From assembly GCA_902783705.1 (NCBI GenBank), contig CACZSA010000175.1:1-6450 (forward strand): DNA of 6,450 bases, in the 5' to 3' direction. Position numbers and translations under genes: made by a program. A model generated the notes under the pieces. That model did no database searches. It worked only from the letters and a program-made list of their open reading frames with translations, and was not told the DNA's origin. Numbering within the stretch: the stretch's first letter is position 1; every line of letters begins with the position of its first letter. Positions 1-5,478 of the stretch are shown here, in pieces. Source of the DNA: an uncultured Ruminococcus sp. (lineage in GTDB: Bacteria > Bacillota > Clostridia > Oscillospirales > CAG-272).

Positions 1-85
1 CGAATTCGGCGTCACCCTCGAGGCCGGCAAGATCGGCACCACCGTCGGCGATCTCGTCGCCAAGGTCGAGGAGGGTCAGGAATGA
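1..85 (+). CDS. acpP: Acyl carrier protein, C-terminal fragment (5' end outside window)
   Basis: Reading from base 2, 27 codons precede a TGA at 83-85. The peptide contains an EFG turn followed by KIGTTVGDLV, which resembles the helix-IV end of acyl carrier proteins, where EF-(about 10 residues)-KI-TTV is usual. Here the stretch between EF and KI is only 7 residues, so this loop is a little short. ACP carries the growing acyl chain on a phosphopantetheine arm in the cytoplasm; the serine that bears the arm lies upstream of the window and cannot be checked. Its position directly before fabK matches the acpP-fabK order known from Firmicutes. The stop codon overlaps the fabK start (ATGA), and the fabK ribosome binding site lies inside this gene. 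The assignment rests on a short tail plus context. Confidence 0.8.
   Translation, partial: EFGVTLEAGKIGTTVGDLVAKVEEGQE
68..75 (+). promoter_or_regulatory. Ribosome binding site of fabK, inside acpP
   Basis: GAGGAGGG lies 6 nt before the ATG at 82 and is a near-perfect Shine-Dalgarno site. It sits within the last codons of acpP. With the ATGA overlap it suggests translational coupling of ACP and FabK synthesis. Confidence 0.75.
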
Positions 86-1026
86 TCTCGACGCCGCTCT
101 GCGAACTGGCGGGGATCCGCTATCCCATCTTTCAGGGCGGCATGGCGCACGTCTCGGACGGTCGTCTCGCGGCGGCGGTCTCCGAAGCGGGAGGCCTCGG
201 CATCATCTCGGCGATGAATTTCGGCGGGACGAAGCTGCGCGAACAGATCCGCGAGGCCCGCTCCCTCACCGCGAAGCCCATCGGCGTGAACATCATGCTG
301 CAGGCTCCGACGGCGAAGGATTCCGCCGCGATCTGCGCTGAGGAAAAGGTCGAGATCGTGACCACCGGCGCGGGCAACCCGGCGGAATTCATGCCTCTCT
401 GGCTCGGCGCGGGGATCAAGGTCATCCCGGTCGTCGCGTCCGCCGCGCTCGCCAAGATGATGGAGCGCGCGGGTGCGTCCGCCGTCATCGCGGAGGGCGG
501 GGAGAGCGGCGGTCACATCGGCGAGGCGGCGACCATGCCCCTCGTCCCGCAGGTCGTCGACGCGGTGAAGATCCCGGTCCTTGCGGCGGGCGGCATCGCG
601 GACGGGCGCGGACTGGCGGCTGCCCTCATGCTCGGCGCGGTCGGCGTCCAGATGGGCACCCGGTTCATCGTCGCGAAGGAATGCGGCGTCCCCGAACACT
701 ACAAGAACCTGATCATCAAGGCGTCCGACACCTCGACCATCGTCACCGGGCGCAGGCTGGGCCACGCGGTCCGCTCGCTCAAAACGCCCTACTCCCGCCA
801 CTACGCGCAGGTCGAATACACCGACATCTCCGACGAGGAGCTCGAAGCGCTCGGCGTCGGTTCTCTGCGCCGCGCGGCGATCGACGGCGACGAAAAGGGC
901 GGCTGCTACCTCGCGGGACAGATCGCGGGGATGGTGAAGGCCGAAGAGACTGCCGCCGAAATCATCGAAGACGTGATGCGCGGGGCGGAAGAAGTTCTCT
1001 CTTCCGCCGCGAAGTATCTGAAATAA
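82..1026 (+). CDS. fabK: Enoyl-[acyl-carrier-protein] reductase II, FMN-dependent
   Basis: FabK catalyses the last step of each elongation round, reducing trans-2-enoyl-ACP to acyl-ACP with FMN and NAD(P)H in the cytoplasm. The 314-residue protein is a TIM-barrel flavoprotein of the nitronate monooxygenase-like superfamily. Visible motifs are YPIFQGGMA (14-22), AGGLGII (36-42), GVNIML (68-73), TTGAGNP (94-100), AEGGESGGHIG (137-147), AAGGIADG (168-175) and GTRF (192-195). His145 falls at the same position as the conserved His of pneumococcal FabK. Length is close to the family (about 320). The C-terminal GGCYLAGQIAG segment and the location between acpP and fabD separate FabK from generic nitronate monooxygenases. 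The ATG start overlaps the acpP stop and has a strong ribosome binding site. FabK enzymes as a family are insensitive to triclosan, unlike FabI. Confidence 0.95.
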   Translation: MISTPLCELAGIRYPIFQGGMAHVSDGRLAAAVSEAGGLGIISAMNFGGTKLREQIREARSLTAKPIGVNIMLQAPTAKDSAAICAEEKVEIVTTGAGNPAEFMPLWLGAGIKVIPVVASAALAKMMERAGASAVIAEGGESGGHIGEAATMPLVPQVVDAVKIPVLAAGGIADGRGLAAALMLGAVGVQMGTRFIVAKECGVPEHYKNLIIKASDTSTIVTGRRLGHAVRSLKTPYSRHYAQVEYTDISDEELEALGVGSLRRAAIDGDEKGGCYLAGQIAGMVKAEETAAEIIEDVMRGAEEVLSSAAKYLK

Positions 1027-1035
1027 GGACTATTC

Positions 1036-1971
1036 ATGGCAAACATTGCATTCGTTTTTTCCGGACAGGGCGCGCAGTACCCCGGCATGGGCGAGAGCCT
1101 CTCGAAGATCTCCCCCGCCGCGGCGTCGCTCTATGACCGTGCCGAGGCCCTCCGTCCCGGCATCCGCGCCCTCTCCTTCTCCGGCACCGCCGAAGAGCTG
1201 AAGGAGACCGTCAACACCCAGCCCGCCCTGTATCTCACCGATCTCGGCGCGGCGCTCGCACTCCGGGAGGCGGGGATCGAACCCTCCGCCGTCGCCGGAT
1301 TCTCCCTCGGCGAACTCCCGGCCCTCGCCTTTGCCGGCGCGTATCCGGCGGATGAGGGCTTTTCCCTCGTTCTGGAGCGCGCGAAGCTCATGGCGAAGGC
1401 TTCCCACGACATGCCCGACACCCCGGCGATGGCGGCGGTGATGCGCATGCCTCCCGAACAGATCGAGGAGATCTGCCAAAAGCTCGAGAACGTCTGGCCG
1501 GCCAACTACAACGCGCCGGAGCAGACCGTCATCTCGGGGACCGCATCCGGCGTCGCCGCGTTCAAGGCCGCCTGCGCCGAGGCCGGGATCTCCGCGCGCA
1601 TGGTGGACCTGCCCGTCTCCGGCGCGTTCCATACGCCGTTCATGACGCAGGCGTCCGAGGCGTTCGGCGAGGTGCTCGCGGGCGTGCAGTTTGCGAAGCC
1701 CTCGATCCCGTCGTACGCGAACCTCACGGGCGCCCGCTATCCGGACGATCCCGCGGATTACGGACACATCCTCGCCGCGCAGATCATGAATCCGGTCCGC
1801 TGGGTGGGAGAGATCCGCGCCCTGATCGACGCGGGCATAGACACCTTCGTGGAATGCGGCCCGGGCAAGACCCTCTGCGGCCTCATCAAAAAGATCGACA
1901 AGTCCGTCGCGGCGTACAACGTGGAGAACGAGGAGACCCTCGCCGCCGCGCTTGCCGCGATCCAGGGCTGA
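1036..1971 (+). CDS. fabD: Malonyl-CoA:ACP transacylase
   Basis: FabD transfers malonyl from malonyl-CoA to the ACP phosphopantetheine, supplying the extender unit for FabF. The 311-residue length is typical. Catalytic elements line up with the E. coli enzyme: FSGQGAQ (8-14, oxyanion Gln11), TQPAL (61-65), nucleophile Ser90 in GFSLGE (88-93), Arg115 in ERAKLMA for the malonyl carboxylate, His199 in SGAFHTPF as the Ser partner, Gln249 near NPV (252-254), and GPGKTL (275-280) in the C-terminal part. One departure is Phe89 before the nucleophile, where His is most common (GHSLGE). The start at 1036 follows AAGGAC (1025-1030), itself overlapping the fabK stop, and the gap to fabK is 9 nt, so the genes are cotranscribed. 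I see no internal promoter. Confidence 0.97.
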   Translation: MANIAFVFSGQGAQYPGMGESLSKISPAAASLYDRAEALRPGIRALSFSGTAEELKETVNTQPALYLTDLGAALALREAGIEPSAVAGFSLGELPALAFAGAYPADEGFSLVLERAKLMAKASHDMPDTPAMAAVMRMPPEQIEEICQKLENVWPANYNAPEQTVISGTASGVAAFKAACAEAGISARMVDLPVSGAFHTPFMTQASEAFGEVLAGVQFAKPSIPSYANLTGARYPDDPADYGHILAAQIMNPVRWVGEIRALIDAGIDTFVECGPGKTLCGLIKKIDKSVAAYNVENEETLAAALAAIQG

Positions 1972-1975
1972 GGAG
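1971..1975 (+). promoter_or_regulatory. Ribosome binding site deciding the fabG start
   Basis: AGGAG begins at the last base of the fabD stop codon and lies 7 nt before the ATG at 1983. The in-frame ATG at 2007 would give a protein nearer the usual FabG N-terminus but has no comparable site upstream, so 1983 is preferred. Confidence 0.65.
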
Positions 1976-1982
1976 CTGAATT

Positions 1983-2744
1983 ATGAACAACATTTTCGAT
2001 AAAACCATGCTGTCCGGGCAGAACGCCGTCGTCACGGGCGCGTCCCGGGGCATCGGATACGCCGTCGCGACCGCACTTGCCGAGGTCGGCGCAAACGTCG
2101 CCATCGTCGATTACTGCGACGAGGAGATCTCCGGCAAAGCCGCCGCGGAGCTGGCAGAAAAAACCGGCGTGACCGTGAAGGCGTACCGCTGCGACGTGTC
2201 CTCCTACGAGGAGACGGAGAAGACGGTGAAGGCGATCCTTGCGGACTTCGGCTCGATCGAGATCCTCGTCAACAACGCCGGGATCACGAAGGACGGCCTG
2301 CTCGCCCAGATGACCGAGGAGCAGTTCTCCCGCGTCGTCGATATCAACCTCGGCGGCACGTTCAACATGACCCGCCACGTCACCCGCGCGATGATGCGCA
2401 AGCGGTACGGACGGATCGTCAACCTCGCCTCGATCGCCGGGATCACCGGAAACGCGGGGCAGGTGAATTACAGCGCGTCCAAGGCGGGCGTCATCGGCGT
2501 CACCAAGTCGGTCGCGAAGGAGCTGGCCTCCCGCGGGATCACCGCCAACGCCATCGCCCCGGGATTTGTAGCCACGGACATGACGAAGGACATCCCGGAC
2601 GACGCGCCGCTCAAGCAGCAGATTCCGCTCGGGCGGATCGCGGACCCGACGGAGGTCGCCGCGCTCGCGGTCTTCCTCTGCTCCCCCGCCGCGTCCTACA
2701 TCACGGGCGAGGTCGTCCGCATCGACGGCGGACTGGCGATGTAA
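1983..2744 (+). CDS. fabG: 3-oxoacyl-[acyl-carrier-protein] reductase
   Basis: FabG reduces 3-ketoacyl-ACP to 3-hydroxyacyl-ACP. The 253-residue protein is a classical short-chain dehydrogenase with a Rossmann fold. It shows the cofactor motif TGASRGIG (18-25), CDV (70-72) and NNAG (97-100). The catalytic tetrad is Asn122, Ser150, Tyr163 and Lys167 in NYSASKAG. PGFVATDM (193-200) and ITGEVVRIDGG (240-250) form the substrate-loop and C-terminal motifs. The end of beta-strand 2 reads AIVDY with Asp43, a residue that in this superfamily usually favours NADH by contacting the adenosine ribose hydroxyls, whereas Arg22 in the glycine motif is more typical of NADPH users; cofactor preference is therefore open. 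The N-terminus is about 8 residues longer than in typical FabG. It lies 11 nt after fabD, in the same operon. Confidence 0.95.
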   Translation: MNNIFDKTMLSGQNAVVTGASRGIGYAVATALAEVGANVAIVDYCDEEISGKAAAELAEKTGVTVKAYRCDVSSYEETEKTVKAILADFGSIEILVNNAGITKDGLLAQMTEEQFSRVVDINLGGTFNMTRHVTRAMMRKRYGRIVNLASIAGITGNAGQVNYSASKAGVIGVTKSVAKELASRGITANAIAPGFVATDMTKDIPDDAPLKQQIPLGRIADPTEVAALAVFLCSPAASYITGEVVRIDGGLAM

Positions 2745-2750
2745 AAAACG

Positions 2751-2793
2751 TCCGCATCCCCTCATCCCGATACGGAGTGGACGAGGGGACGGA
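2751..2793. other. Imperfect hairpin in the fabG-fabF gap
   Basis: TCCG (2751-2754) pairs with CGGA (2790-2793), a 2-nt bulge follows, and TCCCCTC (2757-2763) pairs perfectly with GAGGGGA (2783-2789). After one A·C mismatch (2764/2782), TCC (2765-2767) pairs with GGA (2779-2781). A pyrimidine tract (CTTTTCTTTTTCCC, 2808-2821) starts about 15 nt after the stem. That is too far for a canonical intrinsic terminator. It may be an RNA-processing, stabilising or attenuation structure inside the operon. The inverted repeat is seen directly; its role is unknown. Confidence 0.5.
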
Positions 2794-2838
2794 ACGACAC
2801 GGTATCACTTTTCTTTTTCCCACTTCTGGAGGAAACAC

Positions 2839-4080
2839 ATGGAAAACAGGGTAGTCATCACCGGCATGGGCGCGGTCACGCCGATCGGCTGCGGCAAGGA
2901 CGCCTTCCGCGAGAGCCTCTTCGCGGGCGTGTGCGGCATCGGTCCCATCACGCGCTTTGACACAACGGACTTCAAGGTGAAGGTCGCCGCCGAGGTGAAG
3001 GATTTCGATCCCCTCAAATATCTCTCGAAGATCGAGGTCAAGAAGACGGACCTCTTCACCCGCTACGCCATCGCCTCGGCCTGCGAAGCGGTGGAGGAAT
3101 CCGGCATCGCGGGGACCATCGCCCCCGAGGAGTTCGGCGTCTACTACGGCTCCGGCATCGGCGGCTTCGAGACCTTCGTCGACGAGCACAACACCCTGCT
3201 CAACCGCGGCCCCTCCCGCGTCTCCCCGATGTTCATCCCCAAAATGATCGGGAACATCGCCGCCGGGCAGATCGCGATCCGCTTCGGCGCGAAGGGTCCC
3301 TGCATCTGCATCACCACGGCGTGCGCGACCGGAACCGGTGCGATCGGCGAAGGCTACCGCGCGATCCGTCACGGCTATGCCACGGCGGTGGTGGCGGGCG
3401 GCGCGGAGGCGACTCTGCATCCCCTCGCCGTCGCGGGCTTCTCGAACATGACCGCCCTCTCGCAGGCCGAGGATCCGAACCGGGCTTCGATCCCGTTCGA
3501 TCGTGAGCGCGCGGGCTTCGTCATGGGCGAGGGCGCGGGGGCGCTGGTCCTCGAATCGCTCGATCACGCGAAGGCGCGCGGCGCGAAGATCTACGCCGAG
3601 GTCGTCGGATACGGCTCGACCTGCGACGCGCATCACATCACGGCGCCCGATCCCGAGGCGGAAGCGTCCGGGCGGGCCTTCTCCCTCGCACTGAAGGAGG
3701 CGGGCTACGATTCCGCCGAGGCCGCGGGGGTCTACATCAACGCGCACGGCACCGGAACGCCGCTCAACGACGTCACCGAAACGAATGCGATCAAGCGCGC
3801 GTTCGGCGAGGACGCCTATAAGCTCCACATCAGCTCCACCAAGTCGATGACCGCCCACATGCTCGGCGCGGCAGGCGCGGTGGAGGCGATCGCGTCGGTC
3901 TTCGCGCTGAACGAGGGTCTCATCCCGCCGACGGTCCACTACGAGGTCCCGGATCCGGAATGCGATCTGGACTACACCCCGAACGAGGCGAAGCGGGCGG
4001 ATCTCACCCTCGCGCTGTCCTCGTCCCTCGGCTTCGGCGGACACAACAGCGTCATCGCGCTCAGACCGTACAAAGACTGA
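2839..4080 (+). CDS. fabF: 3-oxoacyl-[acyl-carrier-protein] synthase II
   Basis: FabF condenses malonyl-ACP with acyl-ACP, with loss of CO2, to extend the chain by two carbons. The 413-residue thiolase-fold protein matches the family length. The active-site set is complete: nucleophile Cys162 in TTACATG, His303 in NAHGTGT, Lys335 in SSTKS, His340 in TAHMLG, and the gating Phe399 in GFGGHN (398-403). Ile107 in GSGIGG matches the acyl-pocket Ile of FabF rather than the Gly of FabB. The start at 2839 has a strong ribosome binding site, GGAGGA (2828-2833), 5 nt upstream. It is separated from fabG by 94 nt containing a hairpin, an unusually large gap for this packed operon. FabF enzymes are the target of cerulenin and platensimycin. 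Confidence 0.97.
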   Translation: MENRVVITGMGAVTPIGCGKDAFRESLFAGVCGIGPITRFDTTDFKVKVAAEVKDFDPLKYLSKIEVKKTDLFTRYAIASACEAVEESGIAGTIAPEEFGVYYGSGIGGFETFVDEHNTLLNRGPSRVSPMFIPKMIGNIAAGQIAIRFGAKGPCICITTACATGTGAIGEGYRAIRHGYATAVVAGGAEATLHPLAVAGFSNMTALSQAEDPNRASIPFDRERAGFVMGEGAGALVLESLDHAKARGAKIYAEVVGYGSTCDAHHITAPDPEAEASGRAFSLALKEAGYDSAEAAGVYINAHGTGTPLNDVTETNAIKRAFGEDAYKLHISSTKSMTAHMLGAAGAVEAIASVFALNEGLIPPTVHYEVPDPECDLDYTPNEAKRADLTLALSSSLGFGGHNSVIALRPYKD

Positions 4081-4095
4081 CAAACGGAGGTCATC

Positions 4096-4518
4096 ATGAA
4101 CAGACAGGAACTCGAACGCCTCCTGCCGCACCGGGATTCGATGCTGCTCCTCGACGAGGCATACCGCTCCGAGGACGGACACGCGCACGGCAAGTATCAT
4201 GTCAAAGGGACGGAATTCTTCCTCGACGGGCATTTCCCGGGCCATCCGGTCGTCCCGGGCGTCATCCTCTGCGAGATCATGGCGCAGTCCGCCTGCGTCT
4301 GCCTCGAGGACGAAATGAAGGCAGGCATTCTTCCCTTCTACGCGGGACTCGACAAGGTGCGCTTCAAGCGGCCCGTGGAGCCCGGCGACGACTTCGAGAC
4401 CGAATGCGAGATCACGCGCGTCATGAAGCCCTTCTGGTTCGCCAAGGGCGTGGGACGGGTAAACGGCGAGATCGCGGTCACGGCGGAATTCTCCTTCGCC
4501 CTGAAGGAACAGGAATAA
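4096..4518 (+). CDS. fabZ: 3-hydroxyacyl-[acyl-carrier-protein] dehydratase
   Basis: FabZ dehydrates 3-hydroxyacyl-ACP to trans-2-enoyl-ACP, the substrate of FabK. The 140-residue single hot-dog domain is the usual size. LPHRDSMLLLD (10-20) is the N-terminal motif, with Ser15 where Pro is common. The catalytic pair is His46 in DGHFPGHPVVPG and Glu60 in ILCEIMAQ. A 14-residue spacing is typical of FabZ, and Glu rather than Asp argues against FabA. KVRFKRPVEPGD (87-98) is the conserved central strand and turn. A FabN-type enzyme that also isomerises the double bond cannot be excluded from sequence alone. CGGAGGT (4085-4091) precedes the ATG by 4 nt, and fabF ends only 15 nt upstream. In streptococcal clusters accB precedes and accC follows this gene; both are missing here. 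Confidence 0.95.
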   Translation: MNRQELERLLPHRDSMLLLDEAYRSEDGHAHGKYHVKGTEFFLDGHFPGHPVVPGVILCEIMAQSACVCLEDEMKAGILPFYAGLDKVRFKRPVEPGDDFETECEITRVMKPFWFAKGVGRVNGEIAVTAEFSFALKEQE

Positions 4519-4527
4519 TTCAAATCT

Positions 4528-4552
4528 CACGCTAAATCTTCGATTCAGCGTG
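4528..4552. repeat. Hairpin 1 of three in the fabZ-accD gap
   Basis: CACGCT (4528-4533) pairs with AGCGTG (4547-4552). One A·C mismatch (4534/4546) follows, then AATC (4535-4538) pairs with GATT (4542-4545) around a TTC loop (4539-4541). The unit is 25 nt with 11-nt arms. Read on the - strand, the mismatch becomes a G·U wobble and the loop becomes C-GAA-G. No T-run follows on either strand, so it is not an intrinsic terminator. Confidence 0.6.
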
Positions 4553-4553
4553 T

Positions 4554-4578
4554 CCGGAAATGCATTCTGCATCTCCGG
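4554..4578. repeat. Hairpin 2 of three, same architecture as hairpin 1
   Basis: CCGGA (4554-4558) pairs with TCCGG (4574-4578), followed by one A·C mismatch (4559/4573). ATGCA (4560-4564) then pairs with TGCAT (4568-4572) around a TTC loop (4565-4567). It is again 25 nt with 11-nt arms, one mismatch of the same orientation and the same loop, but with different stem sequence. It starts one base after hairpin 1. Confidence 0.6.
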
Positions 4579-4609
4579 CAGGCTAAAACCTTTTTGAGGT
4601 TTTAGCCTG
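4579..4609. repeat. Hairpin 3: perfect 13-bp inverted repeat upstream of accD
   Basis: CAGGCTAAAACCT (4579-4591) is the exact reverse complement of AGGTTTTAGCCTG (4597-4609), with a 5-nt spacer TTTTG. It abuts hairpin 2 directly. The sequence downstream (AGATTCGTATAAAAAGG) has no T-run, so terminator function is unlikely on the + strand, and none is seen on the - strand. The right arm overlaps the proposed -35 element of the accD promoter, which would suit a repressor-binding palindrome. It does not match the FapR or FabT operator patterns as I know them. Confidence 0.7.
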
Positions 4610-4622
4610 AGATTCGTATAAA
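4594..4622 (+). promoter_or_regulatory. Possible sigma-70-type promoter for accD-accA
   Basis: TTGAGG (4594-4599; 4 of 6 matches to TTGACA) and TATAAA (4617-4622; 5 of 6 matches to TATAAT) are separated by exactly 17 nt. Transcription would start near 4629-4631, about 25 nt before the accD ATG. The region is AT-rich against a strongly G+C-rich background, so the -10 match stands out. The -35 overlaps hairpin 3. It is predicted from sequence only. Confidence 0.45.
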
Positions 4623-4645
4623 AAGGAACAGATCGAACATACAGC

Positions 4646-4650
4646 AGGTG
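4646..4650 (+). promoter_or_regulatory. Ribosome binding site of accD
   Basis: AGGTG lies 5 nt before the ATG at 4656. It is weaker than the other sites in the operon but better placed than anything before the second in-frame ATG at 4668, so 4656 is the preferred start. The choice changes only four N-terminal residues, all before the zinc finger. Confidence 0.5.
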
Positions 4651-4655
4651 TTGAG

Positions 4656-5474
4656 ATGGAACGGATCATGCACAAATGCAAAAAATGCGGGCGCGAGACC
4701 CCCGAGGATGTCCTCAAGGGCAACTGGTGGATCTGCCCGGGCTGCGGCGGCTATTTCCGGATGAGCGCGCGCGAGCGCATCCGGCTCACGGTCGACGAGG
4801 GCTCCTTCCGCGAACTCGATCCGGCGATCATGGGCGGAAATCCGCTCGCCTTCCCCGACTACGAGGAAAAGCTCGACCGGGCGCGGGAATCCAGCGGCGA
4901 GCGGGACGCGGTCGTCACCGGATACGGGAAGATCGGAAAGCGCAAATGCGCGTTTTTTGTCATGGATTCCGGCTTTATGATGGGCAGCATGGGCACGGTC
5001 GTGGGCGAGAAGATCACCCGCGTGTTCGAATACGCGACGGAAAACAATCTCCCGGTCATCGGCTTCGCGTGCTCCGGCGGCGCGCGGATGCAGGAGGGCG
5101 TGCTCTCGCTCATGCAGATGGCGAAGATCAGCGTGGCCTGCCGCTGGCACAGCAACGCGGGGCTCTTCTACATGGTCATCCTCACCGACCCGACGACGGG
5201 CGGCGTGACGGCGAGCTTCGCGATGGAGGGCGACGTCATCGCGGCAGAACCCGGGGCTCTCATCGGCTTCGCGGGCCAGCGCCTCATCGAGCAGACGACG
5301 GGCCAGACCCTGCCGGCAGGCTTCCAGCGGGCAGAATTTCAGCTGGAGCACGGCTTTGCCGACATGATCATCGGGCGCAAGAAGATGAAGGACACGATCT
5401 CGGCCCTCATCGACCTGAACACGGCGCGGGAGAGACCCGCGGATCGGCGCAGCGGCGGAAAGAGCGGGAGGTAA
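4656..5474 (+). CDS. accD: Acetyl-CoA carboxylase carboxyltransferase, beta subunit
   Basis: AccD, with AccA, transfers the carboxyl group from carboxybiotin on AccB to acetyl-CoA, giving malonyl-CoA. The 272-residue protein begins with a four-cysteine zinc ribbon, Cys8-x2-Cys11 and Cys27-x2-Cys30, characteristic of bacterial AccD. The crotonase-fold core follows, with MMGSMGTVVG (108-117), SGGARMQEG (140-148), LTDPTTGGVTASFAM (176-190), ALIGFAG (201-207) and LPAGFQRAEF (219-228). The tail after residue 256 is short, polar and basic. It is preceded by a 137-nt gap with hairpins and a possible promoter rather than by accC, so it may be transcribed partly independently of the fab genes. It is followed 4 nt later by accA, whose ribosome binding site lies in the last codons of accD. 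Confidence 0.97.
   Translation: MERIMHKCKKCGRETPEDVLKGNWWICPGCGGYFRMSARERIRLTVDEGSFRELDPAIMGGNPLAFPDYEEKLDRARESSGERDAVVTGYGKIGKRKCAFFVMDSGFMMGSMGTVVGEKITRVFEYATENNLPVIGFACSGGARMQEGVLSLMQMAKISVACRWHSNAGLFYMVILTDPTTGGVTASFAMEGDVIAAEPGALIGFAGQRLIEQTTGQTLPAGFQRAEFQLEHGFADMIIGRKKMKDTISALIDLNTARERPADRRSGGKSGR
5466..5471 (+). promoter_or_regulatory. Ribosome binding site of accA, inside accD
   Basis: GGGAGG lies in the last two sense codons of accD, 7 nt before the accA ATG at 5479. The 4-nt intergenic gap suggests coupled translation, which fits the equimolar subunits of the carboxyltransferase. Confidence 0.7.
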
Positions 5475-5478
5475 CGGG

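Noticed and set aside
2..7. EcoRI site GAATTC at the window edge as a possible cloning junction
   Set aside because: The six bases encode the Glu-Phe pair typical of acyl carrier proteins and continue in frame to the stop, so it is natural coding sequence.
681..1136. A 151-codon + strand frame across the fabK-fabD junction
   Set aside because: It is an Arg-rich alternative frame of two certain genes with no ribosome binding site or motif.
3960..4535. A 191-codon + strand frame spanning the fabF-fabZ junction
   Set aside because: It is out of frame with both genes, is Arg/Gly-rich and has no family motif. FabF and FabZ explain the sequence completely.
2701..4572. A very long open frame of 623 codons on the - strand opposite fabF and fabZ
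   Set aside because: It is a shadow of G+C-rich coding sequence: its composition is rich in Arg, Asp, Gly and Ala with no recognisable domain, and it overlaps two certain genes with full catalytic motifs. The same applies to the - strand frames opposite fabK, fabD, fabG, accD and accA.
4579..4609. The perfect 13-bp hairpin as a rho-independent terminator after fabZ
   Set aside because: Neither strand has a T-run after the stem. The stem itself contains A and T blocks, which is not the usual terminator form.
4519..4655. A remnant of accC or a small gene between fabZ and accD
   Set aside because: The gap is only 137 nt, AT-rich and dominated by hairpins. No frame shows biotin carboxylase motifs or a start with a ribosome binding site other than accD.
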